The translations under genes were made by a program, and so were the position numbers. A DNA stretch of 64,000 nt from Gracilibacteraceae bacterium. GTDB taxonomy: Bacteria; Bacillota; Desulfitobacteriia; Desulfitobacteriales; Syntrophobotulaceae. This document shows positions 49,161 to 60,076 of this stretch, in pieces (within the stretch, counting starts at the first letter, position 1; the number at the start of each line of letters is the position of its first letter). The notes beneath the pieces were generated by a model, which saw only the letters and a program-made list of their open reading frames with translations, was not told the origin of the DNA and did not search any database. The DNA is taken from assembly GCA_031266805.1 (NCBI GenBank), contig JAISAH010000120.1, positions 22,784-86,783 of the forward strand. The letters run 5' to 3'.

Positions 49161-49448
49161 ATGGCAAATGTGACACAACTGGCTGAAGGCGCGGTGGTGG
49201 TCGGCGGTTTAGCGCTGGAGATCTGCGGTTTCGCGGCAAAAGCGCTGGGAGAGAAAGCGCTGCGGTTTATGGACGATCCGAAGAAAAACGCGGAGTCTCT
49301 GGTCGGTCAATGCGCGGAATCCGCCGGCAAAGCGAAAGAATGGGTATGTACCCATCCGGCGGTGGCGGGCGGGATTACTTTCGGTTTGGGGCTGTTGTGC
49401 GCGGGCCACTGCCGCAGCCGGGCCCGCAAAAATCGCCGGAAAAAATAA
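49161..49448 (+). CDS. Small hypothetical protein with Gly/Ala-rich hydrophobic segments
   Basis: A 95-residue protein, not recognised. It has two hydrophobic stretches: GAVVVGGLALEICGFAA near the start and AVAGGITFGLGLLCAGHC near the end, with an amphipathic DDPKKNAESLVGQ helix between and a very basic tail (RSRARKNRRKK). It may sit in the membrane with the basic tail inside. The start ATG at 49161 has GAGGAGG upstream at good spacing. A terminator follows, then argS. Confidence 0.65.
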   Translation: MANVTQLAEGAVVVGGLALEICGFAAKALGEKALRFMDDPKKNAESLVGQCAESAGKAKEWVCTHPAVAGGITFGLGLLCAGHCRSRARKNRRKK

Positions 49449-49475
49449 CCGAGACCCCGACTGACGATTCCAGTA

Positions 49476-49503
49476 AAGATCTTCCTCGCCGGAAGGTCTT
49501 TTT
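49476..49503 (+). terminator. Terminator between the small gene and argS
   Basis: AAGATCTTCC-TCGCC-GGAAGGTCTT (ten pairs, one G-U) followed by TTT after the stem's own TT. It ends only about 16 bases before the argS ATG, with the argS ribosome site GGGGAG in between, so argS either is reached by read-through or its promoter lies upstream of this hairpin. Confidence 0.75.
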
Positions 49504-49518
49504 CCGTGGGGAGTTTGC

Positions 49519-51207
49519 ATGAGTATATACAGAGAATTGCGTCAAAACATACACGAGCGTTTCACCGAAGCGCTGCTGGCCGCTCGGGCGGCGGGAGAAC
49601 TGGATTTCGCGGCGCCGCCGTCTTTTGCTCTGGAAGAACCGCGCGAACGCGCTCACGGCGATCTGGCTGTGAACGCGGCCATGCTGCTGGCCAAAGAGAC
49701 GCGCAAAGCGCCGCGGACCGTCGCGGAGATCATATTGCGCTATTTGCGTCCGGAAGGCGCCTGGATAGCGGAAACGAGGGTCGCCGGCCCCGGTTTTATC
49801 AATCTGCGCCTTGATCCGGCGTGGCTGACCGGCGTTTTACCGGAAATCTTCGCGGCCGGGCCGCGTTACGGCGCTTCCGATATGGGCCGCGGGCAAAAAG
49901 TGCAGGTGGAATTCGTCAGCGCGAATCCGACCGGGCTGCTGCATATGGGTAACGCGCGCGGCGCGGCTTTGGGCGACAGTTTGGCCGCGCTGCTCTCTTT
50001 CGCCGGCTATGAGGCGGAGCGGGAATTTTATATCAATGATACGGGAAACCAGATCCACAATCTGGCGCTGTCTCTCGAAGCCAGATATTTCCAGCTGATG
50101 GGCCGCGAGGGGCAGGTCCCGGAAAACGGCTATCACGGCGAGGACATCACGGAGACGGTGCGGGATATCATCGCCCGGGACGGCGAAATTTACCTGGATA
50201 TGGACGCGGCTGACCGGCGTGAGGCGCTGACCGCCTATGCCCTGACAGAAAAAATCGCCGCTATGCGGCGGGATCTGTCTGATTTCGGCGTGAACTACGA
50301 CGTGTGGTTCAGCGAGAAATCTCTGCATACCTCCGGTTATGTGCGGGATACTCTGGCGGCGCTGACGGAAGGCGGGCACACCGCCCGGCGGGAAGGAGCG
50401 CTCTGGCTTAAAGGCGCGGCTCTGGGCGAGGAGAAAGACGAAGTCATGATCCGCTCGGATGGCACTCCCACGTATTTTGCCGCCGACATCGCCTACCACC
50501 GCCATAAATTCGCCCGCGGCTTTACGCGGCTGATAAACGTCTGGGGCGCCGACCATCACGGCCACGTGGCGCGGATGCGGGCGGCGCTCGGCGCTTTGGG
50601 TCTGGAGCCCGGCGCTTTCCAAGTCATTCTCATGCAGTTAGTCCGCCTGATCGAAGACGGCGAAGTGGTTAAAATGTCTAAACGCTCCGGCCGGTACGTC
50701 ACTTTACGGGAACTCGTCGCCGAGGTGGGCCGCGACGCCGCCCGTTTCTTTTTCCTCATGCGGGCCCCCGATTCCACGGTCGATTTTGACATTGATCTGG
50801 CCAAAAAAGAGTCGGCGGACAATCCTGTTTTCTATGTGCAATACGCCCACGCCCGCCTGTGCAGCATCATCCGCCGCGCTCTGGCTCTCGGTCTGGCGAC
50901 GGAACAGGCGCCGCCGCCCGCCGTTCTCGCCCTGCTGTCCAATCAGTGGGAAACGGATCTGTTGCGGCAGCTGGCGCTGTGGCCGGAAGTGGTCGCTGTC
51001 GCCGCCGAGCGGACGGAACCGCACCGCTTGACGGGTTATCTCATCGAACTGGCGGGCCTGTACCACAGTTTTAACAACAGCTGCCGCGTGCTGCAGGCGG
51101 AAAACGAAGATTTACGGGCGGCGCGCCTGGCGCTGGTTTGGGGCGCACGCCGGGTAATCGCCAACGCGCTGGCGATATTGGGCGTGACAGCCCCGGAAAG
51201 CATGTAA
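49519..51207 (+). CDS. argS: Arginyl-tRNA synthetase
   Basis: A 562-residue class I synthetase: N-terminal Add-1 domain, ANPTGLLHMGNARGAALGD (HIGH-type motif), KMSKRSG (KMSKS-type motif) and the DALR anticodon-binding domain at the end (LIELAGLYHSFNNSCRVL). Charges tRNA-Arg. Directly followed by pyrG nine bases later, apparently in one transcript. Confidence 0.97.
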   Translation: MSIYRELRQNIHERFTEALLAARAAGELDFAAPPSFALEEPRERAHGDLAVNAAMLLAKETRKAPRTVAEIILRYLRPEGAWIAETRVAGPGFINLRLDPAWLTGVLPEIFAAGPRYGASDMGRGQKVQVEFVSANPTGLLHMGNARGAALGDSLAALLSFAGYEAEREFYINDTGNQIHNLALSLEARYFQLMGREGQVPENGYHGEDITETVRDIIARDGEIYLDMDAADRREALTAYALTEKIAAMRRDLSDFGVNYDVWFSEKSLHTSGYVRDTLAALTEGGHTARREGALWLKGAALGEEKDEVMIRSDGTPTYFAADIAYHRHKFARGFTRLINVWGADHHGHVARMRAALGALGLEPGAFQVILMQLVRLIEDGEVVKMSKRSGRYVTLRELVAEVGRDAARFFFLMRAPDSTVDFDIDLAKKESADNPVFYVQYAHARLCSIIRRALALGLATEQAPPPAVLALLSNQWETDLLRQLALWPEVVAVAAERTEPHRLTGYLIELAGLYHSFNNSCRVLQAENEDLRAARLALVWGARRVIANALAILGVTAPESM

Positions 51208-52863
<1,656 letters not shown>

Positions 52864-53934
52864 TTGCCATACACGATAAAATGGCTGACCGACGAAACTG
52901 ACAAGGCGGGATTCAACGCTTTTGTCTGCGCGCATCCCCAAGGACACGCCATGCAGCTTTGGGAGTGGGGCGAGATCAAAAGCCGCACCGGCTGGCGTCC
53001 CTGGCGGCTCACCTTGTCGCGAGCGGGCGAAACTGCGGCGGCGGCTACCGTGCTGGAACGGCGCTTGCCGGTCGTCGGCTCTCCGATTTTTTACTGCCCG
53101 CGCGGCCCGGTAGCCGATCCGCGCGACGAAGCCCTGCTTGGGGAGCTGTTGGAGGCTGTCGGGCGTTTAGCCCGTGACCGCGGCGCGATCTTGCTGAAGA
53201 TCGACCCGGACATCCCGGCCCGGGACGAGGATTTCGAGCGTTTTCTTCGCGCCGGCGGTTTTCACCGGCTTGACAAAGGAAAAAATTTCGAGGGTGTCCA
53301 GCCCAAATTTGTTTTCCGTCTGGACATCCGGCCGACAGAAGAAGAGTTGCTGGCCGCCATGCGGCAAAAAACGCGCTACAATATCCGTCTGGCCGTGAAA
53401 AAAGGGGTGGTGATCACGCGCGGCACGCGGGAGGAACTGCCGGATTTTTACGCCGTGCTGCGGGAAACGACGGAGCGGGATAATTTTCTGGTGCGCGATT
53501 TCAGCTATTTTGCCGACTTATACGACACTCTCGTGCCGGCCGGGTACGGAGAACTTTTTCTCGCCCGTTACGACGGCCGGGTCGTCGCGGGAACTTTCGC
53601 TTTCCGCGCCGGCGCCAAAGCCTGGTATGTATACGGCGCTTCCGCCGGAGTCTGGCGCGATGTGATGCCGAATTACCTGATCCAGTGGGAGATGATCCGC
53701 TGGGCCCGCTCTCTCGGTTGCACGCTGTATGATTTTCGCGGCGTCTCGGGCGATCTGTCGGAGGATAACCCGCTCTACGGGCTGTATCGCTTCAAAAAAG
53801 GCTGGGGCGGCGTCTTCACGGAATTCACCGGCGAGTGGGATTTGGTATACCGGCCCGGAGCATACCGCCTTTGGCGGCTGGCGGAAAATATTTATTCCGG
53901 GAAATTGAAAAAATTGCTGGCGCGCGGGCGTTAG
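52864..53934 (+). CDS. FemAB/FemX-type peptidoglycan bridge aminoacyltransferase
   Basis: A 356-residue protein of the FemABX family (GNAT-like double domain): MQLWEWGEIKSRTGWRPWRL, a middle MRQKTRYNIRLAVKKGV, and C-terminal MPNYLIQWEMIRWARSLGCT with YDFRGVSGD and FKKGWGG. Such enzymes add amino acids from aminoacyl-tRNA to lipid II side chains, or act in related transfers. The start is TTG at 52864 with GAGG eight bases upstream; the pyrG stop directly precedes it. Confidence 0.9.
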   Translation: MPYTIKWLTDETDKAGFNAFVCAHPQGHAMQLWEWGEIKSRTGWRPWRLTLSRAGETAAAATVLERRLPVVGSPIFYCPRGPVADPRDEALLGELLEAVGRLARDRGAILLKIDPDIPARDEDFERFLRAGGFHRLDKGKNFEGVQPKFVFRLDIRPTEEELLAAMRQKTRYNIRLAVKKGVVITRGTREELPDFYAVLRETTERDNFLVRDFSYFADLYDTLVPAGYGELFLARYDGRVVAGTFAFRAGAKAWYVYGASAGVWRDVMPNYLIQWEMIRWARSLGCTLYDFRGVSGDLSEDNPLYGLYRFKKGWGGVFTEFTGEWDLVYRPGAYRLWRLAENIYSGKLKKLLARGR

Positions 53935-54015
53935 CCAGAGTGCCGCGCGAAAAAGCCGCCAGAGAATTGCGCTCCGGCGGCATATTTCTGACGGCCTATT
54001 ACCCTTAGCTAGCCG

Positions 54016-54089
54016 TGGTTCCATTTGTCCATCCTGCCATTTTTTTGGATTCTAGGACGAGCCCAGAATGACGGGAGAGAATGGAACTG
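54016..54089. repeat. Hairpin repeat family B, single copy
   Basis: GGATTCTAGGACGAGCCCAG with AATGACGGG (about 54,048-54,077) is a copy of the family B unit. It is flanked by GGTTCCATT (54,016) and its near complement AATGGAACT (to 54,089). The gap between the FemAB gene and the cupin gene (53,935-54,094) also has a GCCGCC/GGCGGC stem at about 53,956-53,983 that may end the argS-pyrG transcript. Confidence 0.6.
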
Positions 54090-54094
54090 GTAGA

Positions 54095-54448
54095 TTATAA
54101 ATAATTTATAACAAACGGTTTGTTTGTAATGAAAATGAACTCCACGTCCTCGTTTTCACTCGCGCCGTGCCACATGACCTCCCCTTCGGGAAACCAGATG
54201 AATGAACCCGGCTTAAAATCGCCCTGCGAAGTGCGAAGCGTCCCTTTGAGTACATACATGCCATGCGCATGCGGATGATCATGCTTGGGATTGGTAAAAC
54301 CCGCCGGATACTTAGTCACGCGAACCATCATGCCTGTGTCGTCGTCTTTCACCAACTCTTTTTTAAACATGCTGCGCCCCACTTTGGCGTTTGGCGCTTC
54401 TTCCCATTCCATCTCGTCCACATTAACGCTCACAAAAACCTTACTCAT
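54095..54448 (-). CDS. Cupin-domain protein
   Basis: A 117-residue single cupin. Metal ligands appear in KHDHPHAHGMYVLKG (motif 1) and FPEGEVMWHGA (motif 2). No cofactor or substrate can be told. It stands alone, with about 180 bases of apparently featureless AT-rich sequence between its start and the LysR gene's stop. Confidence 0.85.
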   Translation of the reverse strand: MSKVFVSVNVDEMEWEEAPNAKVGRSMFKKELVKDDDTGMMVRVTKYPAGFTNPKHDHPHAHGMYVLKGTLRTSQGDFKPGSFIWFPEGEVMWHGASENEDVEFIFITNKPFVINYL

Positions 54449-54629
54449 TTTCCTTTTTCCCTCTCTTTTTGATCATTTTTCAATCATCAGGCGTCGGTTA
54501 TCACTGCCGAAAGGAGTCTCCGTTCCATCAAGCGCTTGTGTTTCCCATTATAAAGGCCTTTCCCGCCAAAGTCCAATATCAAATATCGATAAGGCTTATT
54601 CATAGCAGGCATAAATAAGGAGACACTGA

Positions 54630-55514
54630 TTAGCCGGAACGCGGCGCGATAACGGTCCGGAAAAAATCCAGAAAAGAGGAAACGGCGTGAGAAAGGTAGC
54701 GGTCTTTACGCCATGTCAGCGCTAATTCCAGATAGAGCGGCTCGTCACTCAGCGGTCTGCTCAGAAAACCTTCCAATCCGCCGCTGATTTTGGCCGGCAG
54801 CAGCGCAACCCCCAGACCGGCTCGGACAAACTGTTTCATCATCTCCAGCTGCGCGGTCTCCAAAACGATCTCCGGAACGGCGCCGGCCAGACGGCAGCGT
54901 TCCAAAATGGCGTCATGCAGTTTGTATTCGGCGGTATAGATCAGAAGCGGCTGTTCGTGTAAATCGCGGAATCCGACCGCCCTATGGGCGGCCAGCGGAT
55001 GTCCCGGCGCCATGATCAGGTGATGAGGGTCTTTTTCAAACCAGAGCCAGTCAAAAACCGACTCATTTTCCGGCGTGAAAATGCCCAGATCCAGCAGGCC
55101 TTCCGCTAGAGCCGTCTCAATGCGCTTGGGCCCGTATTCGTACAGATGGATGCGTATCTTCGGGCGAAGAGCGTGAAAATCGCCGAGAGAGCGCGCAAAA
55201 GCGGTGACAGCCGTGATAGGGGGCAATCCGATGTGGATAGCTCCCGTCCGCAAAGATTCCAGGCCTTCCATCTCCGCGTGGATATCATGGAAAGCGGCGA
55301 CTATCCGCCGCGCTTCCGTCAGGAGCGATTCTCCCGCGTCTGTCAGTTGGATCCGCCGCGTGGAGCGATAAAACAGTGTTTTCCCCAGTTCTTCTTCCAG
55401 ATCCCTGACCGCTTTGCTGATCGAAGGCTGCGAGATATGCAGCATAGCGGCCGCTTTGCTGAAACTGCGGTATCGGGCCACCTCCAGAAACCACTCCAGA
55501 TGTTTGATCTCCAT
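54630..55514 (-). CDS. LysR-family transcriptional regulator
   Basis: A 294-residue LTTR. The N-terminal helix-turn-helix is MEIKHLEWFLEVARYRSFSK then AAAMLHISQPSISKAVRDLE; the C-terminal effector domain resembles CynR/CbbR-like proteins (IHIGLPPITAV, GVALLPAKISG). The start at 55514 has GGAGG upstream; fourteen more codons in frame begin inside a repeat-like sequence and lack a ribosome site. It is divergent from the UPF0316 gene. The target is unknown; the cupin gene downstream is a candidate. Confidence 0.92.
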   Translation of the reverse strand: MEIKHLEWFLEVARYRSFSKAAAMLHISQPSISKAVRDLEEELGKTLFYRSTRRIQLTDAGESLLTEARRIVAAFHDIHAEMEGLESLRTGAIHIGLPPITAVTAFARSLGDFHALRPKIRIHLYEYGPKRIETALAEGLLDLGIFTPENESVFDWLWFEKDPHHLIMAPGHPLAAHRAVGFRDLHEQPLLIYTAEYKLHDAILERCRLAGAVPEIVLETAQLEMMKQFVRAGLGVALLPAKISGGLEGFLSRPLSDEPLYLELALTWRKDRYLSHAVSSFLDFFRTVIAPRSG

Positions 55515-55551
55515 GAACCCGCCTCCCTCCAATTGCGTCCGCGCTTTGAGA

Positions 55552-55584
55552 AGCACTGATTTTCTGTTGCGGCAAATCCGGCGG
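55552..55584. repeat. Possible short fragment of repeat family A
   Basis: AGCACTGATT and TGTTGCGGC, then CCGGCGG occur in the same order as in the arm of the 2485-2681 element read on the minus strand. The match is partial. It lies in the lysR-UPF0316 intergenic region and overlaps the -35 element of the promoter of the UPF0316 gene. Confidence 0.35.
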
Positions 55585-55596
55585 ATGTGCTATACT
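55567..55596 (+). promoter_or_regulatory. Promoter of the UPF0316 gene
   Basis: TTGCGG (55567-55572) and TATACT (55591-55596), 18 bases apart, about 37 bases upstream of the start codon. Confidence 0.5.
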
Positions 55597-55632
55597 GAAA
55601 GCGTGATCCCATTCATCAGGAGGGCCGGCGAT

Positions 55633-56154
55633 ATGACTGTTGCGTGGAAATTGATCCTTTTTATCGTGGGGATAAATATCCTGTATGTGGCGGCGACGAC
55701 CATCCGCATGATTCTTATGATAAAAGGCATGCGAAAACGGGCGGCCTTATTGTCCGTAGTGGAAGTTTTCATCTACATTTCCGGGTTGAGCGTTATTTTG
55801 AGCAATCTGAACAGCCCCTGGAATCTCATAGCTTACTGCGGCGGTTATGGAGCGGGAGTTTATATCGGGTGTTTCATCGAGGAAAAAATGGCGCTGGGAT
55901 ACGTCACGGCGCATGTGATCATAAATTCGGCGGAATCAGAATTAACAAATCTGCTGCGGCAGCACCGTTTTGGCGTGACAAGCTGGATCGGAGAAGGCCG
56001 CGACGGGCCCCGCCTCATTATGATGGTTCTGGCGAAACGCTCGCGTCAGAAAGAATTGGAGCGCCTGATCGATTCCTCCTGTCCCCACGCCTTCGTGTTT
56101 TTTGATGAGCCGAAAAATATGCGCGGCGGTTTCTGGTCGGCGAAACTGCGCTGA
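55633..56154 (+). CDS. UPF0316 (DUF2179) membrane protein
   Basis: A 173-residue protein with three N-terminal membrane helices (from about 5 to 85) including AATTIRMILMIKGMRKRAAL and GGYGAGVYIGCFIEEKMALG, then a cytoplasmic DUF2179 domain. The family's role is not established. Start ATG at 55633 with AGGAGG nine bases upstream. Converges on the chemoreceptor gene with a six-base gap. Confidence 0.88.
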   Translation: MTVAWKLILFIVGINILYVAATTIRMILMIKGMRKRAALLSVVEVFIYISGLSVILSNLNSPWNLIAYCGGYGAGVYIGCFIEEKMALGYVTAHVIINSAESELTNLLRQHRFGVTSWIGEGRDGPRLIMMVLAKRSRQKELERLIDSSCPHAFVFFDEPKNMRGGFWSAKLR

Positions 56155-56160
56155 AAGCCG

Positions 56161-57855
56161 TCAGTCCAGCGAAGTCTCCCGCAGTTTAAACCGCGCGACG
56201 ACGTCGTTGAGCAGCGACGCCTGCGAAGACATTTCCTGAGCCGAGGCCGCCGTCTGTTCCGATGTGGCTGAATTGGACTGCACCACGCCGGAAAGCTGAG
56301 TTATCGCCACTGTCACTTCCGCCATCGCGTCGCTTTGCCGGCGGGAGGAATTGTATAAAGTTTCAATGGAGGAGGAATTTTTGATGGAGATTTCCCCAAC
56401 CGCCCTCAGACTGCCGTTCACTTTTTCCACGATATTGTTGCCCATCTCCACGCTCTGCGAGCTGCTTTCGATCAAAGCCGCCGTTTCCTTGGCCGCGTCG
56501 GCTGATTTGGACGCGAGACTGCGGACTTCATCAGCCACGACCGCGAAGCCTTTGCCGTGCTGCCCGGCCCGGGCCGCCTCCACCGCGGCGTTCAGCGCCA
56601 GAATATTAGTCTGGAAAGCGATATCGTCGATCACTTTGATTACGCGGGAAATGCTTTGCGATTTTTCATCTATATCCTGCATGGCGCGCAGCATGTTGTC
56701 CATTTCCGCCGTGCATTCGTCCATCAGCCGACCGGCGTCCTGCACGTCGCTCAGCGTGGCCGTCGATGTTTTGGTGTTTTCGTCCGCCATGCCCTGAATC
56801 TCGGTCACGGTGGCGGAAAATTCCTCGATGGTCGCGGCCTGCTCGCTGGCGCCGATTGCGAGATTTTGCGAAGCCTGCGCCACCTGTTCCGCGCCGGAGG
56901 ATACTTGAGAAGCCGATATATTGACTTCACCGAAACTGTCATTCAAGTTATTCAACATTTGCCTGAGCGCTTCGCCGCAAGTGTCTTTTTCACTCAGAAC
57001 ATTGACCTTAACGGTCATATCGCGCGCCGCGACAGTGGCAAGGCATTGGCCGTAATAAACAAATTGTTCGAGCATTTTAACAAAGGCCGCGAGCGACATG
57101 CCGATTTCGTCCTTGTAAACCATCGCCGCGCGCATTTCGCGCCATTCTTTCTCTGTAAATTCCAGGTTGCCGCTCTCTCCCACCTGCTGCAGGAAACTCA
57201 TCATCAGTTTCAGCGGCCTGCTGATAATCCTGGCGATGTAGACGGCCAGCGTCACAGCCACGACAAGCCCCAACACGATAATAACACATTGAGCCAAGAG
57301 CAGTTTGCCGGTCAGATCATCTGTCTGGACATTTCTATCCGCGGCGTTGTCCCGCGCCGTGTCATTGGCTTCTCTGCCCGCCGCTATCAAATCGTCCACC
57401 AAATTTTTCATCTCGGACAGTTCCGTGTAAATAAGATCGTTGTTCTGCCCGCGCAGCGCCGCGTAGTAGTCAGGCAGGTTCTGTTTATAATTGCTCCAGA
57501 TCGCGGCGTACTTATTCACCGCGTCCTGATTGCCGGAGACCAGTTTTTCCCGCCAGTCGGCGACGCCTTGTTCCACGTCGTCCGCCGCCGTCTGGATGCC
57601 TGAGACGCTCTCCTCAATGGTGGAAGCGTCGCCGTAAAGATAAGCGGAGCGGTAGACCTCGGCGCGCAAAGTCTGATAATTGGCCCGCGTCAGAGCGATC
57701 GCGTCCATAACCTGCAAGTCGTTTTTATACATAGCGTCTATTTCGCTGTTCAACTTAGTCATGCCTACGATGCCAAAAACACCCACGACGAGCCCCAATA
57801 GGGCAATCAGCGAAAATGTAGTGATAAGCCGGGGTGAAACCTTCATATTTCTCAT
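56161..57855 (-). CDS. Methyl-accepting chemotaxis protein
   Basis: A 564-residue chemoreceptor: N-terminal membrane helix (about 10-32), a four-helix-bundle outside sensor of about 160 residues, a second membrane helix (ending [12 protein letters not shown]), HAMP-like linker, and the signalling tip [20 protein letters not shown] with [20 protein letters not shown]. The only receptor gene in the window. The start at 57853-57855 has AAAGG upstream; sixteen more codons in frame begin [10 protein letters not shown] and overlap the motif shared with the cheA leader. No C-terminal CheR/CheB docking pentapeptide is seen (ends KLRETSLD). Confidence 0.95.
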   Translation of the reverse strand: MRNMKVSPRLITTFSLIALLGLVVGVFGIVGMTKLNSEIDAMYKNDLQVMDAIALTRANYQTLRAEVYRSAYLYGDASTIEESVSGIQTAADDVEQGVADWREKLVSGNQDAVNKYAAIWSNYKQNLPDYYAALRGQNNDLIYTELSEMKNLVDDLIAAGREANDTARDNAADRNVQTDDLTGKLLLAQCVIIVLGLVVAVTLAVYIARIISRPLKLMMSFLQQVGESGNLEFTEKEWREMRAAMVYKDEIGMSLAAFVKMLEQFVYYGQCLATVAARDMTVKVNVLSEKDTCGEALRQMLNNLNDSFGEVNISASQVSSGAEQVAQASQNLAIGASEQAATIEEFSATVTEIQGMADENTKTSTATLSDVQDAGRLMDECTAEMDNMLRAMQDIDEKSQSISRVIKVIDDIAFQTNILALNAAVEAARAGQHGKGFAVVADEVRSLASKSADAAKETAALIESSSQSVEMGNNIVEKVNGSLRAVGEISIKNSSSIETLYNSSRRQSDAMAEVTVAITQLSGVVQSNSATSEQTAASAQEMSSQASLLNDVVARFKLRETSLD

Positions 57856-57873
57856 TTTTTTCCAACCTTTCTT

Positions 57874-57890
57874 CTGTTCAGCGATAGCCA
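57874..57890 (-). promoter_or_regulatory. 17-base motif shared with the cheA leader
   Basis: CTGTTCAGCGATAGCCA on the plus strand, one change from 26,236-26,252. It lies about 20 bases upstream of the chosen chemoreceptor start. Confidence 0.4.
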
Positions 57891-57970
57891 TGTTTAGAAA
57901 CACGATTGTTCAACGTGTCCTTATGCTTATTGTACGAAAAGTCGCGCAAAAAAACAAGAGATAAAGAAAA

Positions 57971-57995
57971 AAAAAGCCACTTAACGTGACTTTTT
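57971..57995. terminator. Bidirectional terminator between rplL and the chemoreceptor gene
   Basis: AAAAAGTCAC-GTTAA-GTGGCTTTTT on the minus strand, followed by more T. It lies after the repeat element at the end of rplJ-rplL and before the chemoreceptor gene. Confidence 0.65.
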
Positions 57996-58039
57996 GACTT
58001 TTTAGTTTTTTTCAGCGAAAAATCCGATTCAGTGACTAT

Positions 58040-58195
58040 GGAACTGTTTGAAAATAAAGCAGCCATTTGACTTGATCTTTCGCGCCCTGACTGCGTTGCC
58101 AGGTTCCGCGAATACCACCAGTATTAACGAAACCTGGCGTCTTCCCAGGACGCGAAATTCCGTCGTCAACTGACCACTTTATTTCCAAACAGTCC
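58040..58195. repeat. Palindromic repeat family A, second full copy
   Basis: Outer arms GGAACTGTTTGAAAATAAAG and, at the far end, the complement of GGGACTGTTTGGAAATAAAG. Inner arms contain TTTCGCGCCCTG and complementary CAGGACGCGAAA; the core CCAGTATTAACGAAACCTGG matches the core of the 2485-2681 copy. It starts exactly at the rplL stop codon and fills the gap where rpoB would be expected. Confidence 0.75.
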
Positions 58196-58576
58196 CTATT
58201 TAATTTCCGCGGTCGCCCCGGCTTCTTCTAATTTGGCTTTGATCGCTTCGGCCTCGTCGCGGGTGACTTTCTCTTTCACCGCTTTTGGCGAGTTGTCCAC
58301 GAGCTCTTTCGCTTCCTTGAGCCCTATGCCGGCGATATCTTTTACCGCCTTGATAACATTGATCTTAGCCTGACCGATGTTCGTCAGCACCACGTCAAAC
58401 TCAGTCTGTTCTTCCTCGGCGGCGGGGCCGGCCGCGGCGGCGGGAGCGGCGGCTACGGCTACGGCGGGAGCGGCCGCGCTTACGCCGAACTCTTCCTCAA
58501 ACGCCTTGACAAGTTCCGCCAGTTCCAATACTGTCATTCCTTTGACGATTTCCAATACATCCGTTATTTTCGACAT
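58196..58576 (-). CDS. rplL: Large-subunit ribosomal protein bL12 (L7/L12)
   Basis: A 126-residue stalk protein: N-terminal dimerisation helix ([20 protein letters not shown]), an Ala-rich hinge (about 33-50) and the C-terminal factor-binding domain (IKVRDIAG-like [20 protein letters not shown]). The stop codon TAG directly abuts a repeat element. rpoB does not follow. Confidence 0.98.
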   Translation of the reverse strand: MSKITDVLEIVKGMTVLELAELVKAFEEEFGVSAAAPAVAVAAAPAAAAGPAAEEEQTEFDVVLTNIGQAKINVIKAVKDIAGIGLKEAKELVDNSPKAVKEKVTRDEAEAIKAKLEEAGATAEIK

Positions 58577-58630
58577 GGGTAGTCCTCCTGAATTTTATTA
58601 TTAATAAAGAAATCCGGTACACATCCGGCA

Positions 58631-59155
58631 TTATGCCGCTGATTCTTTTGTTTTGCGCAAATCTTCCAACGCGTAGGCCAACTGCCGGAGCGGGGCCTGC
58701 AAAACATTGACCATACCCTGCAGCGGCGCGCTGATCCCGCCCAGTGTCCGCGCGAGCAGGACTTCCCGCGACGGCAGTTCCGCCAGACGGCGCACTCCTT
58801 CCGCGTCGATCACCTGGTTTTCCAGGACGCCGGCTTTGACGTCAAAAGCTTTGATCTTGCGGCTGTATTCGACTAAAATTTTGGCCGGCGCCACCGGGTC
58901 AGCCGCGAAAGCCACGGCAGTAGGCCCTTCCAGATAAGGATCCATGCCTTCCAGTTCAATTTCCTGAGCCGCGCGCCGGATCATCGTGTTTTTCAGGACC
59001 CGGTACTCAATCCCGGCCGCGCGAAGCTGATTGCGAAGTTCCGTGACCTCGGCCACCGTCAGACCGCGATAATCAGCCAGCACGACGCCCTTGGCTGCTC
59101 TGAGCTTCCCCTTTATTTCTTCGACGACCTTCTGTTTTTCCGTGTAATCAGGCAC
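58631..59155 (-). CDS. rplJ: Large-subunit ribosomal protein uL10
   Basis: A 174-residue stalk base protein: KQKVVEEIKGKLRAAKGVVL, DYRGLTVAEVTELRNQLRAA and the C-terminal helices that hold L12 dimers. The start is GTG at 59153-59155, seven bases after AAAGGAGG. An L10 leader RNA lies upstream, so it is probably autoregulated with rplL. Confidence 0.96.
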   Translation of the reverse strand: MPDYTEKQKVVEEIKGKLRAAKGVVLADYRGLTVAEVTELRNQLRAAGIEYRVLKNTMIRRAAQEIELEGMDPYLEGPTAVAFAADPVAPAKILVEYSRKIKAFDVKAGVLENQVIDAEGVRRLAELPSREVLLARTLGGISAPLQGMVNVLQAPLRQLAYALEDLRKTKESAA

Positions 59156-59164
59156 AATATTACC

Positions 59165-59300
59165 TCCTTTCCAAGGTAATGACAAAGCCTTTGCTGCGAC
59201 GCAAAGGCTTTAGGCGATCATATATGCCAACAGCCCAGCCTCGGCAGGATATTAAGCAAAACGCTCCTGCTGTCTACAGCGGCTTAGTATTATTCCTTTT
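59165..59300 (-). ncRNA. Ribosomal protein L10 leader
   Basis: The minus-strand leader of rplJ contains the hallmark GTAGACAGCAGG (59,266-59,277 on the plus strand) and a matching TATCCTGCCGAGG, followed by a strong hairpin AAAGCCTTTGC/GCAAAGGCTTT (59,184-59,211) before the rplJ ribosome site. This is the layout of the L10 leader (Rfam family of that name), bound by the L10-L12 complex to repress its own mRNA. Confidence 0.85.
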
Positions 59301-59333
59301 TTAATTAAAGGGCGATTGTAATCAAATCCGCCG

Positions 59334-60029
59334 TTAGCCCAGCGTTTTCAACGGATTGATTTTTACGCCCGGGCTCATGGAGGAACTCACCGTTACGCTC
59401 TGAATATACTGTCCCTTGGCCGCCGGCGGTTTGGCCTTCACCACCACTTCCGCGATAGTGCGGTAGTTCTCGATGAGTTTTTCTTCCGCAAAAGAGACCT
59501 TGCCCAGCGGCACATGGATGATGCCGGCTTTGTCCGCCCGGTATTCCACTTTGCCGGCCTTGACTTCGCCCACGGCCCGCGTCACGTCAAAGGTCACGGT
59601 TCCGGTCTTGGGGTTGGGCATCAGACCTTTCGGCCCGAGCAAGCGGCCTAGTTTACCGACCATGCCCATCATATCCGGCGTCGCGATGGCCACGTCAAAA
59701 TCAAACCATCCGCCCTGAATTTTTTCGGCCATATCTTCGGCACCCACAAATTCCGCGCCGGCCGCTTCCGCTTCCTTCGCTTTTTCGCCTTTGGCGAACA
59801 CGAGTACGGATCTGGTTTTGCCCGTTCCGTTCGGCAGGACGACAGCGCCGCGAATTTGCTGATCGGCGTGTCTTGTGTCGATACCGAGACGGAAAGCGAC
59901 TTCTACTGTCTCGTCAAATTTGGCCTTGGCGTTATTTTTCACCGTCGCAAACGCTTCCGCCGGTTCATGCAAGGCCTGGGCGTCATAAGATTTGATCGTA
60001 TCCTGGTATTTTTTTCCTCTTTTAGGCAT
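59334..60029 (-). CDS. rplA: Large-subunit ribosomal protein uL1
   Basis: A 231-residue L1: [16 protein letters not shown], the nucleic-acid region [15 protein letters not shown] and [15 protein letters not shown]. It binds 23S rRNA at the E-site stalk and often regulates its own operon. Follows rplK. Confidence 0.98.
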   Translation of the reverse strand: MPKRGKKYQDTIKSYDAQALHEPAEAFATVKNNAKAKFDETVEVAFRLGIDTRHADQQIRGAVVLPNGTGKTRSVLVFAKGEKAKEAEAAGAEFVGAEDMAEKIQGGWFDFDVAIATPDMMGMVGKLGRLLGPKGLMPNPKTGTVTFDVTRAVGEVKAGKVEYRADKAGIIHVPLGKVSFAEEKLIENYRTIAEVVVKAKPPAAKGQYIQSVTVSSSMSPGVKINPLKTLG

Positions 60030-60076
60030 GTTTACCTCCCTGTGGTCAGCGAATATTCATTCTCCCACTCGGTCTT

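Noticed and set aside
48912..49178. Minus-strand reading frame of 88 codons in the flgB upstream gap
   Set aside because: Low-quality composition, no ribosome site, and it overlaps the start of the plus-strand small gene.
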